Of a stretch of DNA of 13,135 bases, positions 1 to 7,638 are shown one piece after another. Source of the stretch: an uncultured Eubacterium sp. (GTDB taxonomy: Bacteria > Bacillota > Clostridia > Peptostreptococcales > Anaerovoracaceae); contig UQNP01000039.1 in NCBI GenBank assembly GCA_900542385.1, forward strand, positions 1-13,135, written 5' to 3'. Position 1 is the stretch's first letter. Each line of letters opens with the position of its first letter. Both the position numbers and the translations under genes were made by a program. The notes beneath the pieces are model-generated. The model had not been told where the DNA came from. It made no database searches and saw nothing but the letters and a program-made list of their open reading frames with translations.

Positions 1-16
1 TAAAATATTTCCACTT

Positions 17-859
17 CTATTTTGCAGCACCATCTGTCTTTATATGGACATCCACCTGCGGATAAGGTATCTGTATACCGTTTTCGTCAAAAGCAGTTTT
101 TATCTTCTCCTCCAGATAATACTTCACATCCCAGTAATCATCAGTATCGCACCATACCTTAAGATCCATCTCCACTGCATTATTGCCATGATTGGCCACA
201 CCTATAAGAGGCTCCGGATCTTTAAGTATAAGCTTATTGCCGTCGCATACTTCTCTCATTATCTTCTTCACATTTCCTATGTTGTCATGATAGCCTATGC
301 CAAAAGTGCAGTCCACACGTCTCCTGCTTTCTTTGCTGTGATTTACAAGTATGGATGTGTTGACTATTCCGTTTGGTATAGTTATGGTCTTGTTGTCATA
401 TGTCTTCAGCGTCGTAAGAAACAGATCTATATCCTGTACCTGTCCCGATACATCTCCTATATCTATCAGATCATCCTTCCCGAAAGGCTTGGTGATGATT
501 ATCATGACGCCTCCCGCTATATTCGCGAGACTGTCTTTGAGCGCAAGCGCTATAGCAGCGCCGGCAGCTCCAACTACAGCTATTATAGTGTGTATCTGTA
601 TGCCTAAAGCACCGAGACACATAGTTGCTATGATGATTATCGCCGCTACTCTTATGACATTTCTTACAAACGTATAAAGTATCGGATCCGCGGTGCTTTT
701 CTTCAAAGCTTTATCGGTTATTTTCAGTATTATTTTTGTCACGGCAAATCCGCACGCGATCATAAGCACTATTGCAAGGAGTGTCATCCCGTATGAATAT
801 AATTTTTCCGAAGAAATTATATTTTCAACCGTAGTCCCGTCTATCTCGATATTTTCCAT
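17..859 (-). CDS. mscS: Small-conductance mechanosensitive channel, MscS family
   Basis: This is a membrane channel that opens under membrane tension and releases solutes during hypo-osmotic shock. The protein has 280 residues, close to the roughly 286 of the E. coli protein. Hydrophobic segments lie near residues 22-45 (TM1), 63-85 (TM2) and 88-122. The last contains the Gly/Ala-rich pore helix TM3 (VGAAGAAIALALKDSLAN, 96-113), the hallmark of the family. After it come KPF (124-126), the beta-domain motif IPNG and a C-terminal IPYPQVDVH, all typical of the cytoplasmic vestibule. The ATG at 859 has AAGGAG about 8 bases upstream. The gene starts 35 bases after the typA stop on the same strand with no terminator visible between them, so it is probably co-transcribed with typA. 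The 16 bases beyond its stop reach the window edge. Confidence 0.95.
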   Translation of the reverse strand: MENIEIDGTTVENIISSEKLYSYGMTLLAIVLMIACGFAVTKIILKITDKALKKSTADPILYTFVRNVIRVAAIIIIATMCLGALGIQIHTIIAVVGAAGAAIALALKDSLANIAGGVMIIITKPFGKDDLIDIGDVSGQVQDIDLFLTTLKTYDNKTITIPNGIVNTSILVNHSKESRRRVDCTFGIGYHDNIGNVKKIMREVCDGNKLILKDPEPLIGVANHGNNAVEMDLKVWCDTDDYWDVKYYLEEKIKTAFDENGIQIPYPQVDVHIKTDGAAK

Positions 860-894
860 CCCGATATCTCCTTAATTAAGACCCTGTACTGTTT

Positions 895-2787
895 TTATTC
901 ATTTGCTTCTCTGACTTTTTTGCCGCTTCGTCTTCTCTCAAGCTCTTTCAGCAGCTTCTTTCTCAGCCTGATGTCATCAGGAACTATCTCTACCAGCTCA
1001 TCATCATCGATGAATTCCAGCGCTTCTTCGAGTGTAAACGTTCTGGCAGGAGCCAGCTTGATATTCTCATCACTTCCCGCGGCTCTCATATTGCTCGCTT
1101 TTTTTGCCTTGCAAGGATTTACGACCATATCATCGCTCCTGGCATTCATTCCTATTATCATACCTTCATATACCTTAGTTCCGGGCTCAATAAACATTTG
1201 AACTCTTTCACTGATATTGAATATCGCATAAGGTGTGGCCACTCCCTCTTCCTGTGCGATAGCCACTCCATTGGTCCTGCCGGGGATATCGCCCATATAA
1301 TCTTCAAAGCCGAAAAATCTTCTGACCATGGTGCCCTCACCCCTTGTATCGTTTATGAATTCGCTCCTGTATCCTAAAAGTCCTCTTGTAGGCACGTGAT
1401 ATTCAAGCCGCGTAAAACCGTTTTCACTCTTCATTTCTCTCATCATGCCCTTCCTCAAGTTGAGCTTTGATATCACCGTTCCCGAATACTCATCCGGAAC
1501 TGAAAGCACTACTTCTTCAACAGGTTCCTGTATCTGATTTTTATCACCGCGCCTCATTATTACCTCAGGTTTGGATGCCGCCAGCTCATATCCTTCCCTT
1601 CTCATATTCTCAATAAGTATGGAAAGATGCAGTTCTCCTCTTCCCGAAACCTTAAAGCTGTCGGTAGAATCTGTCTCTTCAACCTTCAATCCTACGTTTA
1701 CTTCCAGCTCTTTATTCAATCTTTCTCTTATATGCCTCGATGTGACATACTTTCCGACTTTTCCTGCAAACGGCGATTTATTTACCATAAAATACATGGA
1801 AAGCGTAGGCTCTTCTATATGGATCATTTCAAGAGGCTCCGGTCTTTCAACGTCGCACACCGTTTCTCCTATGGAAATATCAGCTATCCCGGAGATCACA
1901 ACGATATCTCCTGCTTCTGCCTGCTCTACTGATACTCTTTTGAGTCCTCTGTATACGAACACCTGATTTATCTTTCTCTGCTCTATATTGCCGTCTCCTT
2001 TTGCCACAGCAACTGTGCTTCCGGCTTTTATCACACCTTTCGTGATCCTGCCTATACCGAGTCTTCCAATATAATCATCGTATGCCAGCGCTGATATCTG
2101 AAGCTGAAGCGGCTCGTCATTCAGATCAGGATAAGGCTCTGTATGATTTATTATCGTATCAAAGAGAGGAGTGATATCCAGTCCGTTCATTCCTTTTGCA
2201 TTTTTCTTTATCTTCTCTTCCCCTGCCCCTATATTTATTTCTTTCACATCATCGGGGTCATATACAGCTATCCCCTGTCTTGCTATACCATAGAGTATAG
2301 GAAAATCCAGCTGCTCATCGTTGGCCTCAAGATCCATGAACAGCTCATAGACTTCATCTACCACCTCATCTATGCGAGCATCCTTTTTATCTATTTTATT
2401 TATCAGAAGAATAGGATTTATCCCCTGTTCCAATGATTTTTTCAGCACGAATCTCGTCTGGGGCATAGGGCCTTCGCTGGAATCGACCAGCAGGATCACA
2501 GTATCTACGGTTTTTATTATTCTCTCTACTTCAGATGAAAAATCCGCATGTCCAGGTGTATCGACTATGTTTATCTTTACATCTCCATGCATAACGGAAC
2601 AGTTTTTTGAATATATAGTTATTCCTCTTTCTCTCTCTATGTCATCGCTGTCCATAATACAGTCAACGACCTGCTCATTTTCCCTGAATACTCCGCTCTG
2701 ATTCAAAAAAGCATCTACCAATGTAGATTTACCTGCATCTACATGAGCTATAACCGCTATATTTATTATCTTCTGTTTTTCAGCCAT
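895..2787 (-). CDS. typA: Ribosome-associated translational GTPase TypA/BipA
   Basis: TypA is an EF-G-like GTPase that binds the 70S ribosome and helps 50S assembly and stress or low-temperature growth. With the start chosen here it has 630 residues. GTPase motifs are G1 AHVDAGKST (14-22), G2 RERGIT (52-57), G3 DTPGH (76-80) and G4 NKID (130-133). Domain II, the EF-G-like domains III and V and the TypA-specific C-terminal domain follow; RGLLGYRSEF is a typical signature. G1 carries Ala where many TypA proteins have His (DHGK). The frame stays open up to a TTG at 2841, and an ATG lies at 2817, but neither has a ribosome binding site. The ATG at 2787 is preceded by AAGGCGG (2796-2802, spacing 8). 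It also gives an N-terminus of normal family length, and the TTG would sit only a few bases after the predicted transcription start. mscS follows 35 bases downstream. Confidence 0.95.
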   Translation of the reverse strand: MAEKQKIINIAVIAHVDAGKSTLVDAFLNQSGVFRENEQVVDCIMDSDDIERERGITIYSKNCSVMHGDVKINIVDTPGHADFSSEVERIIKTVDTVILLVDSSEGPMPQTRFVLKKSLEQGINPILLINKIDKKDARIDEVVDEVYELFMDLEANDEQLDFPILYGIARQGIAVYDPDDVKEINIGAGEEKIKKNAKGMNGLDITPLFDTIINHTEPYPDLNDEPLQLQISALAYDDYIGRLGIGRITKGVIKAGSTVAVAKGDGNIEQRKINQVFVYRGLKRVSVEQAEAGDIVVISGIADISIGETVCDVERPEPLEMIHIEEPTLSMYFMVNKSPFAGKVGKYVTSRHIRERLNKELEVNVGLKVEETDSTDSFKVSGRGELHLSILIENMRREGYELAASKPEVIMRRGDKNQIQEPVEEVVLSVPDEYSGTVISKLNLRKGMMREMKSENGFTRLEYHVPTRGLLGYRSEFINDTRGEGTMVRRFFGFEDYMGDIPGRTNGVAIAQEEGVATPYAIFNISERVQMFIEPGTKVYEGMIIGMNARSDDMVVNPCKAKKASNMRAAGSDENIKLAPARTFTLEEALEFIDDDELVEIVPDDIRLRKKLLKELERRRSGKKVREANE

Positions 2788-2853
2788 TTTATCTACCGCC
2801 TTCTGTCGTTTTGCCATATTTTGTAAATCAATGTTGTCCAATCACGATATTAT

Positions 2854-2882
2854 ATCATAAATCAATGTATTCTTTATGTCAA
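2854..2882 (-). promoter_or_regulatory. Sigma-A promoter of typA-mscS
   Basis: On the minus strand a perfect -35 TTGACA (2877-2882) is separated by 17 bases from a -10 TATGAT (2854-2859, five of six consensus). Transcription should start near 2847, about 60 bases before the typA ATG at 2787. A second, perfect TATAAT (2849-2854) overlaps it but lies 22 bases from the -35, too far for normal use. Confidence 0.7.
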
Positions 2883-2925
2883 AAATTAAATCATCATCAT
2901 ATCATAAATCAAAAAAGGAGTTTTT

Positions 2926-3474
2926 ATGCCTAATCTGTTTTTAAGTCCTTCCGTTCAGGAATACAATCCATACGTCAATGGTCTGGGCAGTGAAGAATAC
3001 TATATGAATCTCATTGCCGACGCCATGGAGCCCTATCTCGTATCGTCAGGGATCTCTTTTACACGAAATGATCCGAATGATACACTCACCCAGGTTATCG
3101 CTCTTTCAAATGCCGGAAACTACGATTTTCATCTTGCACTTCACTCCAACGCATCTCCTGCTGATCTATCCGGCACGCTACGCGGCTCTGATATATATTA
3201 CTATGCTTCAAGTCCCCAGGGAAGACGCGCCGCTGAGATCTTCAAAGAAAACCTTAAAGCCATCTATCCCTATCCCGATAATGTGGAAACCATAGCAAAT
3301 ACCACTCTGGCCGAGCTGCGCCTGACTGACGCGCCCGCAAACCTTATAGAACTCGCCTATCACGATAATGTGCAGGATGCTGCCTGGATAGTAAATAACA
3401 TAAACACCATAGCACGAACTCTCGTCATAGCGCTCTGTGAATATTTCGGTATACCGTTCTCCGAGTCCATTTAG
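2926..3474 (+). CDS. N-acetylmuramoyl-L-alanine amidase, Amidase_3 type, cytosolic form
   Basis: This is a predicted zinc amidase that cleaves the bond between N-acetylmuramic acid and L-alanine in peptidoglycan. The 182 residues are one catalytic domain. Visible elements are a Glu-rich helix GSEEYYMNLIAD (21-32, Glu23/24 a likely zinc ligand), LALHSNA (70-76, with His73 the conserved zinc His) and IELAYHDN (141-148, with Glu142 the likely catalytic Glu). The usual DPGHGG motif that gives the first zinc His is replaced by FLSPSVQEYNPY (5-16), as in a clostridial subgroup I recall. There is no signal peptide, transmembrane segment, SH3 or peptidoglycan-binding repeat. The protein therefore either works inside the cell (for example in sporulation or recycling) or leaves by lysis or a holin-like route. 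The start ATG has AAAGGAG (2914-2920) 5 bases upstream. It is divergent from typA; its own promoter could not be assigned. Family confidence is high, role low. Confidence 0.85.
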   Translation: MPNLFLSPSVQEYNPYVNGLGSEEYYMNLIADAMEPYLVSSGISFTRNDPNDTLTQVIALSNAGNYDFHLALHSNASPADLSGTLRGSDIYYYASSPQGRRAAEIFKENLKAIYPYPDNVETIANTTLAELRLTDAPANLIELAYHDNVQDAAWIVNNINTIARTLVIALCEYFGIPFSESI

Positions 3475-3498
3475 GATTCAATCTACCGCAGTTTTGAT

Positions 3499-3526
3499 TT
3501 GTTTTTCAAAGAATATACGATATAAT
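3499..3526 (+). promoter_or_regulatory. Probable sigma-A promoter of the methyltransferase gene
   Basis: A perfect -10 TATAAT lies at 3521-3526. A poor -35, TTGTTT (3499-3504), lies 16 bases upstream. Transcription would start near 3533, about 56 bases before the ATG at 3589. This makes the methyltransferase gene separately transcribed from the amidase gene, whose stop is 114 bases away. Confidence 0.5.
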
Positions 3527-3588
3527 TATAAAAGCATTGCATACAAATTGCGATCATACAAATACACAAGGATATCAAAGGTAACATC

Positions 3589-4764
3589 ATGGAAACATTA
3601 ACTCAGATACTTTCATCTGCCATAGAAAGTGAAAAACTCAACAAAATAATATTCTCCGGGAAAAGGAAAAAATCCATCGAATACAGCAAGGTGACAGTAC
3701 GCCCGATAACCTTAAAGGGCGAATATATGTACCAGGCAGAATATCATTTCGACAAGAAAGTCACTCACAAAAATATCCCCTATTACGAGACAGTCGACTT
3801 CGCCCTCGATGCGATAAATACCGATTTCAAACAGATCAACATACTTACGGAAGAAGAAGACATACAGATCCTTGCTTCAAAACCCGATAAACCAAAGGTC
3901 ATACGCAGAAAAAACGACAAACCGAGGACTCGCGGCGATCTTTCTCACGACAGGAAAAAGCACTATCTCATAAAAGATAACGAGCCGTGTGATTTCCTGA
4001 TACATCTGGGCGTTATGTCGCCAGAGGGAAAAGTTGTGAAAAAACACTATTCAAAATTCCGCCAGATAAACAGATTTCTTGAAATTGCCGATGCCTGTTT
4101 CGATGAGCTCCCCAAAAATGGGACTGTCAGGATAGTCGATTTCGGATGCGGAAAAAGCTATCTTACCTTCGCGCTGTATCACTATCTTAAGATCATAAGG
4201 GGACGCAATGTTAAAATCACAGGACTCGATCTGAAAGAAGATGTCATCGATTTCTGCAACAAAACAGCTAAAGAGCTGGGATACGACGGCCTTGATTTCA
4301 TAACCGGGGATATCGCAGATTACGATACGGATAAAGCCGACATGGTCGTGACGCTGCATGCATGTGATACTGCAACCGATTTTGCACTTATAAACGCCGT
4401 AAGATGGGATACGCGCGTAATCCTTTCGGTACCATGCTGTCAGCATGAACTTTTTTCTCAGATAAAAAATTCGATAAATGAACCTATGCTCAAACACGGC
4501 ATAATAAAAGATAAATTTACCGAGCTGCTTACCGATTCTTTAAGAGGACTAAGACTGGAATCCTGCGGATATAGAGTAAATATGATGGAGTTCACATCCC
4601 TCGAACATACATCGAAGAACATAATGATAAAAGCTGTGCGTGCAGAAAACCCTAATACCGATTCCATGCAGAGAGCATTAAAAGAATATGAAGAAATCAA
4701 ATCATTCTACAGCGTGCACCCTACGATAGATATGCTTGAGCCTGCATTCCTGCACAGACGTTAA
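3589..4764 (+). CDS. SAM-dependent methyltransferase, METTL25/RRNAD1-like (Methyltransf_32 type)
   Basis: This is a cytosolic class I methyltransferase of 391 residues with unknown substrate. Residues 1-120 form a basic, less recognisable N-terminal part. The catalytic Rossmann domain begins near 155. Motif I is VDFGCGKSYLTFAL (183-196), which binds S-adenosylmethionine; the acidic ribose-binding motif is ITGLDLKEDVID and motif III is ITGDIADYD. Two stretches characterise this family: VTLHACDTATD (254-264) and VPCCQHE (281-287), the latter at the usual catalytic-loop position. Similar C-terminal domains occur in eukaryotic METTL25/RRNAD1 proteins, and bacterial homologues are common in Bacillota without a proven role. 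An RNA or ribosome-related target is a guess from the basic N-terminus. The start ATG is preceded by AAAGGT at spacing 6. The gene converges on lysO with a 20-base gap. Confidence 0.85.
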   Translation: METLTQILSSAIESEKLNKIIFSGKRKKSIEYSKVTVRPITLKGEYMYQAEYHFDKKVTHKNIPYYETVDFALDAINTDFKQINILTEEEDIQILASKPDKPKVIRRKNDKPRTRGDLSHDRKKHYLIKDNEPCDFLIHLGVMSPEGKVVKKHYSKFRQINRFLEIADACFDELPKNGTVRIVDFGCGKSYLTFALYHYLKIIRGRNVKITGLDLKEDVIDFCNKTAKELGYDGLDFITGDIADYDTDKADMVVTLHACDTATDFALINAVRWDTRVILSVPCCQHELFSQIKNSINEPMLKHGIIKDKFTELLTDSLRGLRLESCGYRVNMMEFTSLEHTSKNIMIKAVRAENPNTDSMQRALKEYEEIKSFYSVHPTIDMLEPAFLHRR

Positions 4765-4784
4765 AAACTTTTTGCTCAAAAGCT

Positions 4785-5783
4785 TTATACTCCCATTATC
4801 AATGGTACGAAAACCGATGTGAATATGCAGATTATGAATCCGCTTACAAATCCGTACACCACCGTATCTTCCCTGCACGAACGTTCAACTATCGGCATAC
4901 ATACATCCATCGTGCCTATACCGGGAATTCCTATTGATTCAAGATAACCGATTTTTTTCGACAATATGGGAATAAAGATTATTCCCATGGTTTCTCTTAT
5001 CACATTATGCATAAAAGAAACAGCAGACGCGACGGCATACTGTGCACCGGCAGCCGATATCACCGCAGGAGCGTACGAATACCATCCAAAACCTGCACAT
5101 ATCGCCATTCCCTCTTTTACGGAAAAGCCGAAAATCAAAGTTGCCGCGCCTCCAAAAATAAAGGTTCCTGCGATTATCGCGACCGGAAAGACGAGAACAC
5201 GTCCCCCGGCTTTTTTTATATTTTCCACAACAGTTCCCGACAGTCCCATATCAAATCCTATTATCGCTATCAGTATGCATAAAAACACTGTAAGGGCTGT
5301 TCCTATAAATCCGCTGAAACTATCTAAAATATTCGGCATCCTGTCAGCAACGACAAACTTTCCTATTACCACTCCCGCCGCTACCAGCAGTATTATAGTC
5401 ACTGTACTTTTTATATCGACAGAGCTTTTTTCCTGCTCTTGCTGCACTTTTATGTCTGTATCCTGTTCCCCTTCTCTTTCGCCTTTTCCCAGGACATTGC
5501 CGTATTTATCCATTTTCATCTTTTTCCTTGCGGAGAATATAAACAGCATGCTTCCGAATACCGAAAGAACCGTTATGACAAGCGCCTGTAATCCTATTAT
5601 ACCGAGACTTGAGGTCACCTGCTCGTTTATTCCCATATTAAGGCCCATAACAAAAACAAGCACATATATGGCAGCCATCATTGCCTTTCCCATAAAAGAC
5701 ATCTTGTCAGAAAAACGTCTGAGCCTTGATGCGATCAGGTAAAAGCCTATCAAAATACCCCAGTAGACAAATATCATCCCCAT
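4785..5783 (-). CDS. lysO: Lysine exporter, LysO family
   Basis: This inner-membrane exporter, of the family of E. coli LysO (YbjE), pumps out L-lysine and toxic analogues such as thialysine. The protein has 332 residues against about 299 in E. coli. An N-terminal block of three hydrophobic segments (about 3-19, 33-52, 60-83) is followed by a charged cytoplasmic loop (about 85-125, rich in K, E and Q). A C-terminal block of about five segments comes next. Family motifs are GFGWYS, NVIRETMGIIFIP with Glu264, and GTMDVCMP with Asp293. These two acidic residues correspond to those I recall as essential in E. coli LysO. The longer charged loop explains most of the extra length. The ATG at 5783 has GGAGG 10 bases upstream. 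It diverges from azlCD, another amino-acid exporter. Confidence 0.92.
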   Translation of the reverse strand: MGMIFVYWGILIGFYLIASRLRRFSDKMSFMGKAMMAAIYVLVFVMGLNMGINEQVTSSLGIIGLQALVITVLSVFGSMLFIFSARKKMKMDKYGNVLGKGEREGEQDTDIKVQQEQEKSSVDIKSTVTIILLVAAGVVIGKFVVADRMPNILDSFSGFIGTALTVFLCILIAIIGFDMGLSGTVVENIKKAGGRVLVFPVAIIAGTFIFGGAATLIFGFSVKEGMAICAGFGWYSYAPAVISAAGAQYAVASAVSFMHNVIRETMGIIFIPILSKKIGYLESIGIPGIGTMDVCMPIVERSCREDTVVYGFVSGFIICIFTSVFVPLIMGV

Positions 5784-5827
5784 GCGTAAAATTCCTCCGG
5801 CAAAACATTTTACTTATTTCGTTTTTA

Positions 5828-5856
5828 AGTATATACTAATCATACATAAAAAGCAA
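5828..5856 (-). promoter_or_regulatory. Sigma-A promoter of lysO
   Basis: On the minus strand, -35 TTGCTT (5851-5856) and -10 TATACT (5828-5833) are separated by exactly 17 bases. Predicted transcription begins near 5821, leaving a leader of about 38 bases before the ATG at 5783. The leader is too short for a riboswitch. The -35 overlaps an imperfect dyad (CATAC 5841-5845 and GTATG 5858-5862) that could be an operator. Confidence 0.6.
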
Positions 5857-5904
5857 AGTATGTAATAATCTGGCATACAATAACATTTCTGAAAGGATCA
5901 TCCA

Positions 5905-6597
5905 ATGGAATTCAACAAAGGTTTGAGAGACGGCATACCAATTGCTCTGGGATACTTCTCCGTATCCATTGCATTCGGTCTTCTGGCTGCGGACAGCGGC
6001 TGCACAGCTCTTGAAACTCTTCTTATATCATTCACTAATCTTACATCAGCGGGGCAATTCGCCGGCATCACTGTCATTGCCAGCGCCGGAACCTACATGG
6101 AAATGGCGCTGACCCAGTTTGTTATAAACTCCCGCTATGCGCTTATGGGCATATCTCTCTCTCAAAAAGTCGAAGACAAATTCAGGGGGGTTTGGCGACT
6201 TATTCTCGGTTTTGCCATAACCGACGAGATTTTTGCTGTAGCCATAGGCCGCGACGAGGAGATAACGAGAGAATATTTCGCAGGACTCGCATCCCTGCCC
6301 ATCTTCGGATGGTCTCTTGGTACGTTATGCGGATCAGTCCTCGGCAGCATACTCCCGCAGATAATAACGGGAGCGCTCGGCATCGCTCTTTACGGTATGT
6401 TCATAGCAGTAGTAGCTCCAAAAGCAAAGGAAAGCTTCCGCGTGCTGGCTGTTGTTCTCATAGCTGTTGCCGTAAGTTCGATCATATATTATACCCCGGT
6501 GCTTTCAGATATCTCATCCGGATTCGCTATAATAATCAGCGCCTGCGCCGCGGCTTTCATCGGCGCTGTTTTCTTCCCTGTAAAGGAGGTGGATTGA
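5905..6597 (+). CDS. azlC: Branched-chain amino acid exporter large subunit AzlC
   Basis: AzlC is the larger membrane subunit of the two-part LIV-E exporter, which moves branched-chain amino acids (and analogues such as azaleucine in Bacillus) out of the cell. The 230-residue protein matches family length. It begins with the typical GLRDGIPIALGYFSVSIAFG, followed by NLTSAGQFAG, the most recognisable signature. About five to six hydrophobic segments are visible, with a short charged stretch around residues 113-117 (GRDEE). The start ATG has AAAGGA 7 bases upstream. Its stop lies one base before the azlD start, and the azlD ribosome binding site is inside its last codons, so the two subunits are translationally coupled. 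The upstream spacer has no clear sigma-A promoter for this direction. Confidence 0.95.
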   Translation: MEFNKGLRDGIPIALGYFSVSIAFGLLAADSGCTALETLLISFTNLTSAGQFAGITVIASAGTYMEMALTQFVINSRYALMGISLSQKVEDKFRGVWRLILGFAITDEIFAVAIGRDEEITREYFAGLASLPIFGWSLGTLCGSVLGSILPQIITGALGIALYGMFIAVVAPKAKESFRVLAVVLIAVAVSSIIYYTPVLSDISSGFAIIISACAAAFIGAVFFPVKEVD

Positions 6598-6598
6598 A

Positions 6599-6919
6599 AT
6601 GGATTTTATGAAATTTCTCCCATATCTGATAGTAATGGCAGGTGTAACGTATTTGATAAGAGCCGTTCCTTTTGTCCTTGTAAATAAAAAAATAGAGAAC
6701 CGATTTTTAAATTCGTTTCTCTATTACATACCTTATACAGTTCTCGCTGCAATGACATTTCCTGCCATACTTTATGCCACTGACAGCATGATATCAGCCG
6801 TCGCAGGTCTTGCCGCAGCAATCGTTATCGCATTGAAAGGCAAAAGCCTTATAATCGTTGCCGCGGGTGCATGCGGCTCGGTATTCATCGTGGAGATCTT
6901 TCATATGTTCCTCACATGA
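6599..6919 (+). CDS. azlD: Branched-chain amino acid exporter small subunit AzlD
   Basis: AzlD is the small membrane partner of AzlC. The 106 residues contain about four hydrophobic segments. The family pattern is present: VTYLIRAVPFVL near the N-terminus, a charged turn with KKIENRF, then LYYIPYTVLAAMTFPAIL. A very strong ribosome binding site, AAGGAGGT (6583-6590), lies within the azlC coding sequence 8 bases before the ATG, giving stoichiometric coupled expression. The gene ends 10 bases from the stop of the convergent ung gene. No terminator hairpin was found in that gap, so azlCD transcripts may run antisense into ung. Confidence 0.95.
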   Translation: MDFMKFLPYLIVMAGVTYLIRAVPFVLVNKKIENRFLNSFLYYIPYTVLAAMTFPAILYATDSMISAVAGLAAAIVIALKGKSLIIVAAGACGSVFIVEIFHMFLT

Positions 6920-6929
6920 TGTTCCTCGT

Positions 6930-7601
6930 TTATTCAGGAATGCTCCAGTCCACAGGCTCCTGCCCTGTGGATTCAAGAAATTCATTTGTGCGTGAAAAAT
7001 ACTTTCCGCCGAAAAATCCTCCATGTGCCGAAAGAGGACTTGGATGCACGCTTTTTATGATGCAGTGCTGTTTTCCTGTTATAAATTTTTCTTTTGCCTT
7101 TGCATTTCCGCCCCACAGTATGAACACCATGGGCTTTTCACGCTCGTTCAAAAGCTCTATTATCCTGTCTGTAAGTATCTCCCATCCTTTCCCTTTGTGG
7201 GAATTCGCCTGACCTTCTCTCACAGTCAGCACTGTATTCAAAAGAAGCACTCCGTTTTTTGCCCAGTTTTCCAGACATCCGTGAGACGGCTGTTTTATCC
7301 CGAGATCACTCTCAAGCTCTTTGAATATATTTATAAGCGACGGCGGTTTGGCAACTCCTTTCTTTACCGAAAAGCAAAGCCCATGAGCCTGCCCCGGCTG
7401 ATGATATGGGTCCTGCCCCAGTATTACCGCCTTTACGTTTTCATAAGGAGTAAATTTGAGCGCATTAAATATATCGTACATATCGGGATATATGCGTCTC
7501 GAAAAATACTCCTTCTTCAAAAACTCTCTGAGCTTCAGATAATAATCTTTATCAAATTCTCCTTTGAGGACATCGTCCCAGCTGTTTCCTATATTAATCA
7601 T
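6930..7601 (-). CDS. ung: Uracil-DNA glycosylase, family 1
   Basis: UNG removes uracil from DNA as the first step of base excision repair, in the cytoplasm. The protein has 223 residues, normal for bacterial UNG. Catalytic motif A is [14 protein letters not shown] (62-75), with Asp64 activating the water molecule. Tyr66 blocks thymine. [11 protein letters not shown] follows, and motif B is HPSPLSA (186-192), with His186 stabilising the leaving uracil. All key residues are intact. The ATG at 7601 has only a weak AGG 4 bases upstream. A near-consensus promoter ends 6 bases before the ATG, so a leaderless transcript is predicted. Alternatively the gene is read from the amidohydrolase operon, whose last stop is 37 bases upstream. 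It converges on azlD. Confidence 0.97.
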   Translation of the reverse strand: MINIGNSWDDVLKGEFDKDYYLKLREFLKKEYFSRRIYPDMYDIFNALKFTPYENVKAVILGQDPYHQPGQAHGLCFSVKKGVAKPPSLINIFKELESDLGIKQPSHGCLENWAKNGVLLLNTVLTVREGQANSHKGKGWEILTDRIIELLNEREKPMVFILWGGNAKAKEKFITGKQHCIIKSVHPSPLSAHGGFFGGKYFSRTNEFLESTGQEPVDWSIPE

Positions 7602-7607
7602 AAACCT

Positions 7608-7636
7608 ATTATACGAAGTTTCAGGATAAAAAACAA
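7608..7636 (-). promoter_or_regulatory. Promoter directly in front of ung, predicted to give a leaderless mRNA
   Basis: On the minus strand, -35 TTGTTT (7631-7636) and a perfect -10 TATAAT (7608-7613) are separated by exactly 17 bases. Only six bases separate the -10 from the ATG (7599-7601), so transcription should begin at or within a base or two of the start codon. The -35 begins just after the TGA of the upstream amidohydrolase gene (7639-7641). Confidence 0.55.
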
Positions 7637-7638
7637 GC

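Noticed and set aside
44..607. Long plus-strand open frame opposite mscS
   Set aside because: It is antisense to a gene with clear family motifs, has no ribosome binding site, and its protein shows no family pattern.
2787..2841. Longer typA starting at TTG 2841 or ATG 2817
   Set aside because: Neither has a ribosome binding site, the TTG would be within a few bases of the predicted transcription start, and the family N-terminus fits 2787.
4765..4784. Bidirectional terminator between the methyltransferase gene and lysO
   Set aside because: Only a five-pair, mostly A-U stem (CTTTT/AAAAG) is present, with short T-runs; too weak to call.
4966..5742. 258-codon plus-strand frame opposite lysO
   Set aside because: It mirrors the hydrophobic lysO sequence on the other strand, and no ribosome binding site or family motif is seen.
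5871..5886. TGGCAT in front of azlC as a second -24/-12 promoter
   Set aside because: The -12 half reads AACAT at the required spacing and lacks the essential GC, so it does not qualify.
5784..5904. Riboswitch (lysine type) or T-box in the lysO/azlC spacer
   Set aside because: The predicted lysO leader is about 38 bases and the whole spacer is 121, too short, and no T-box or L-box sequence was seen.
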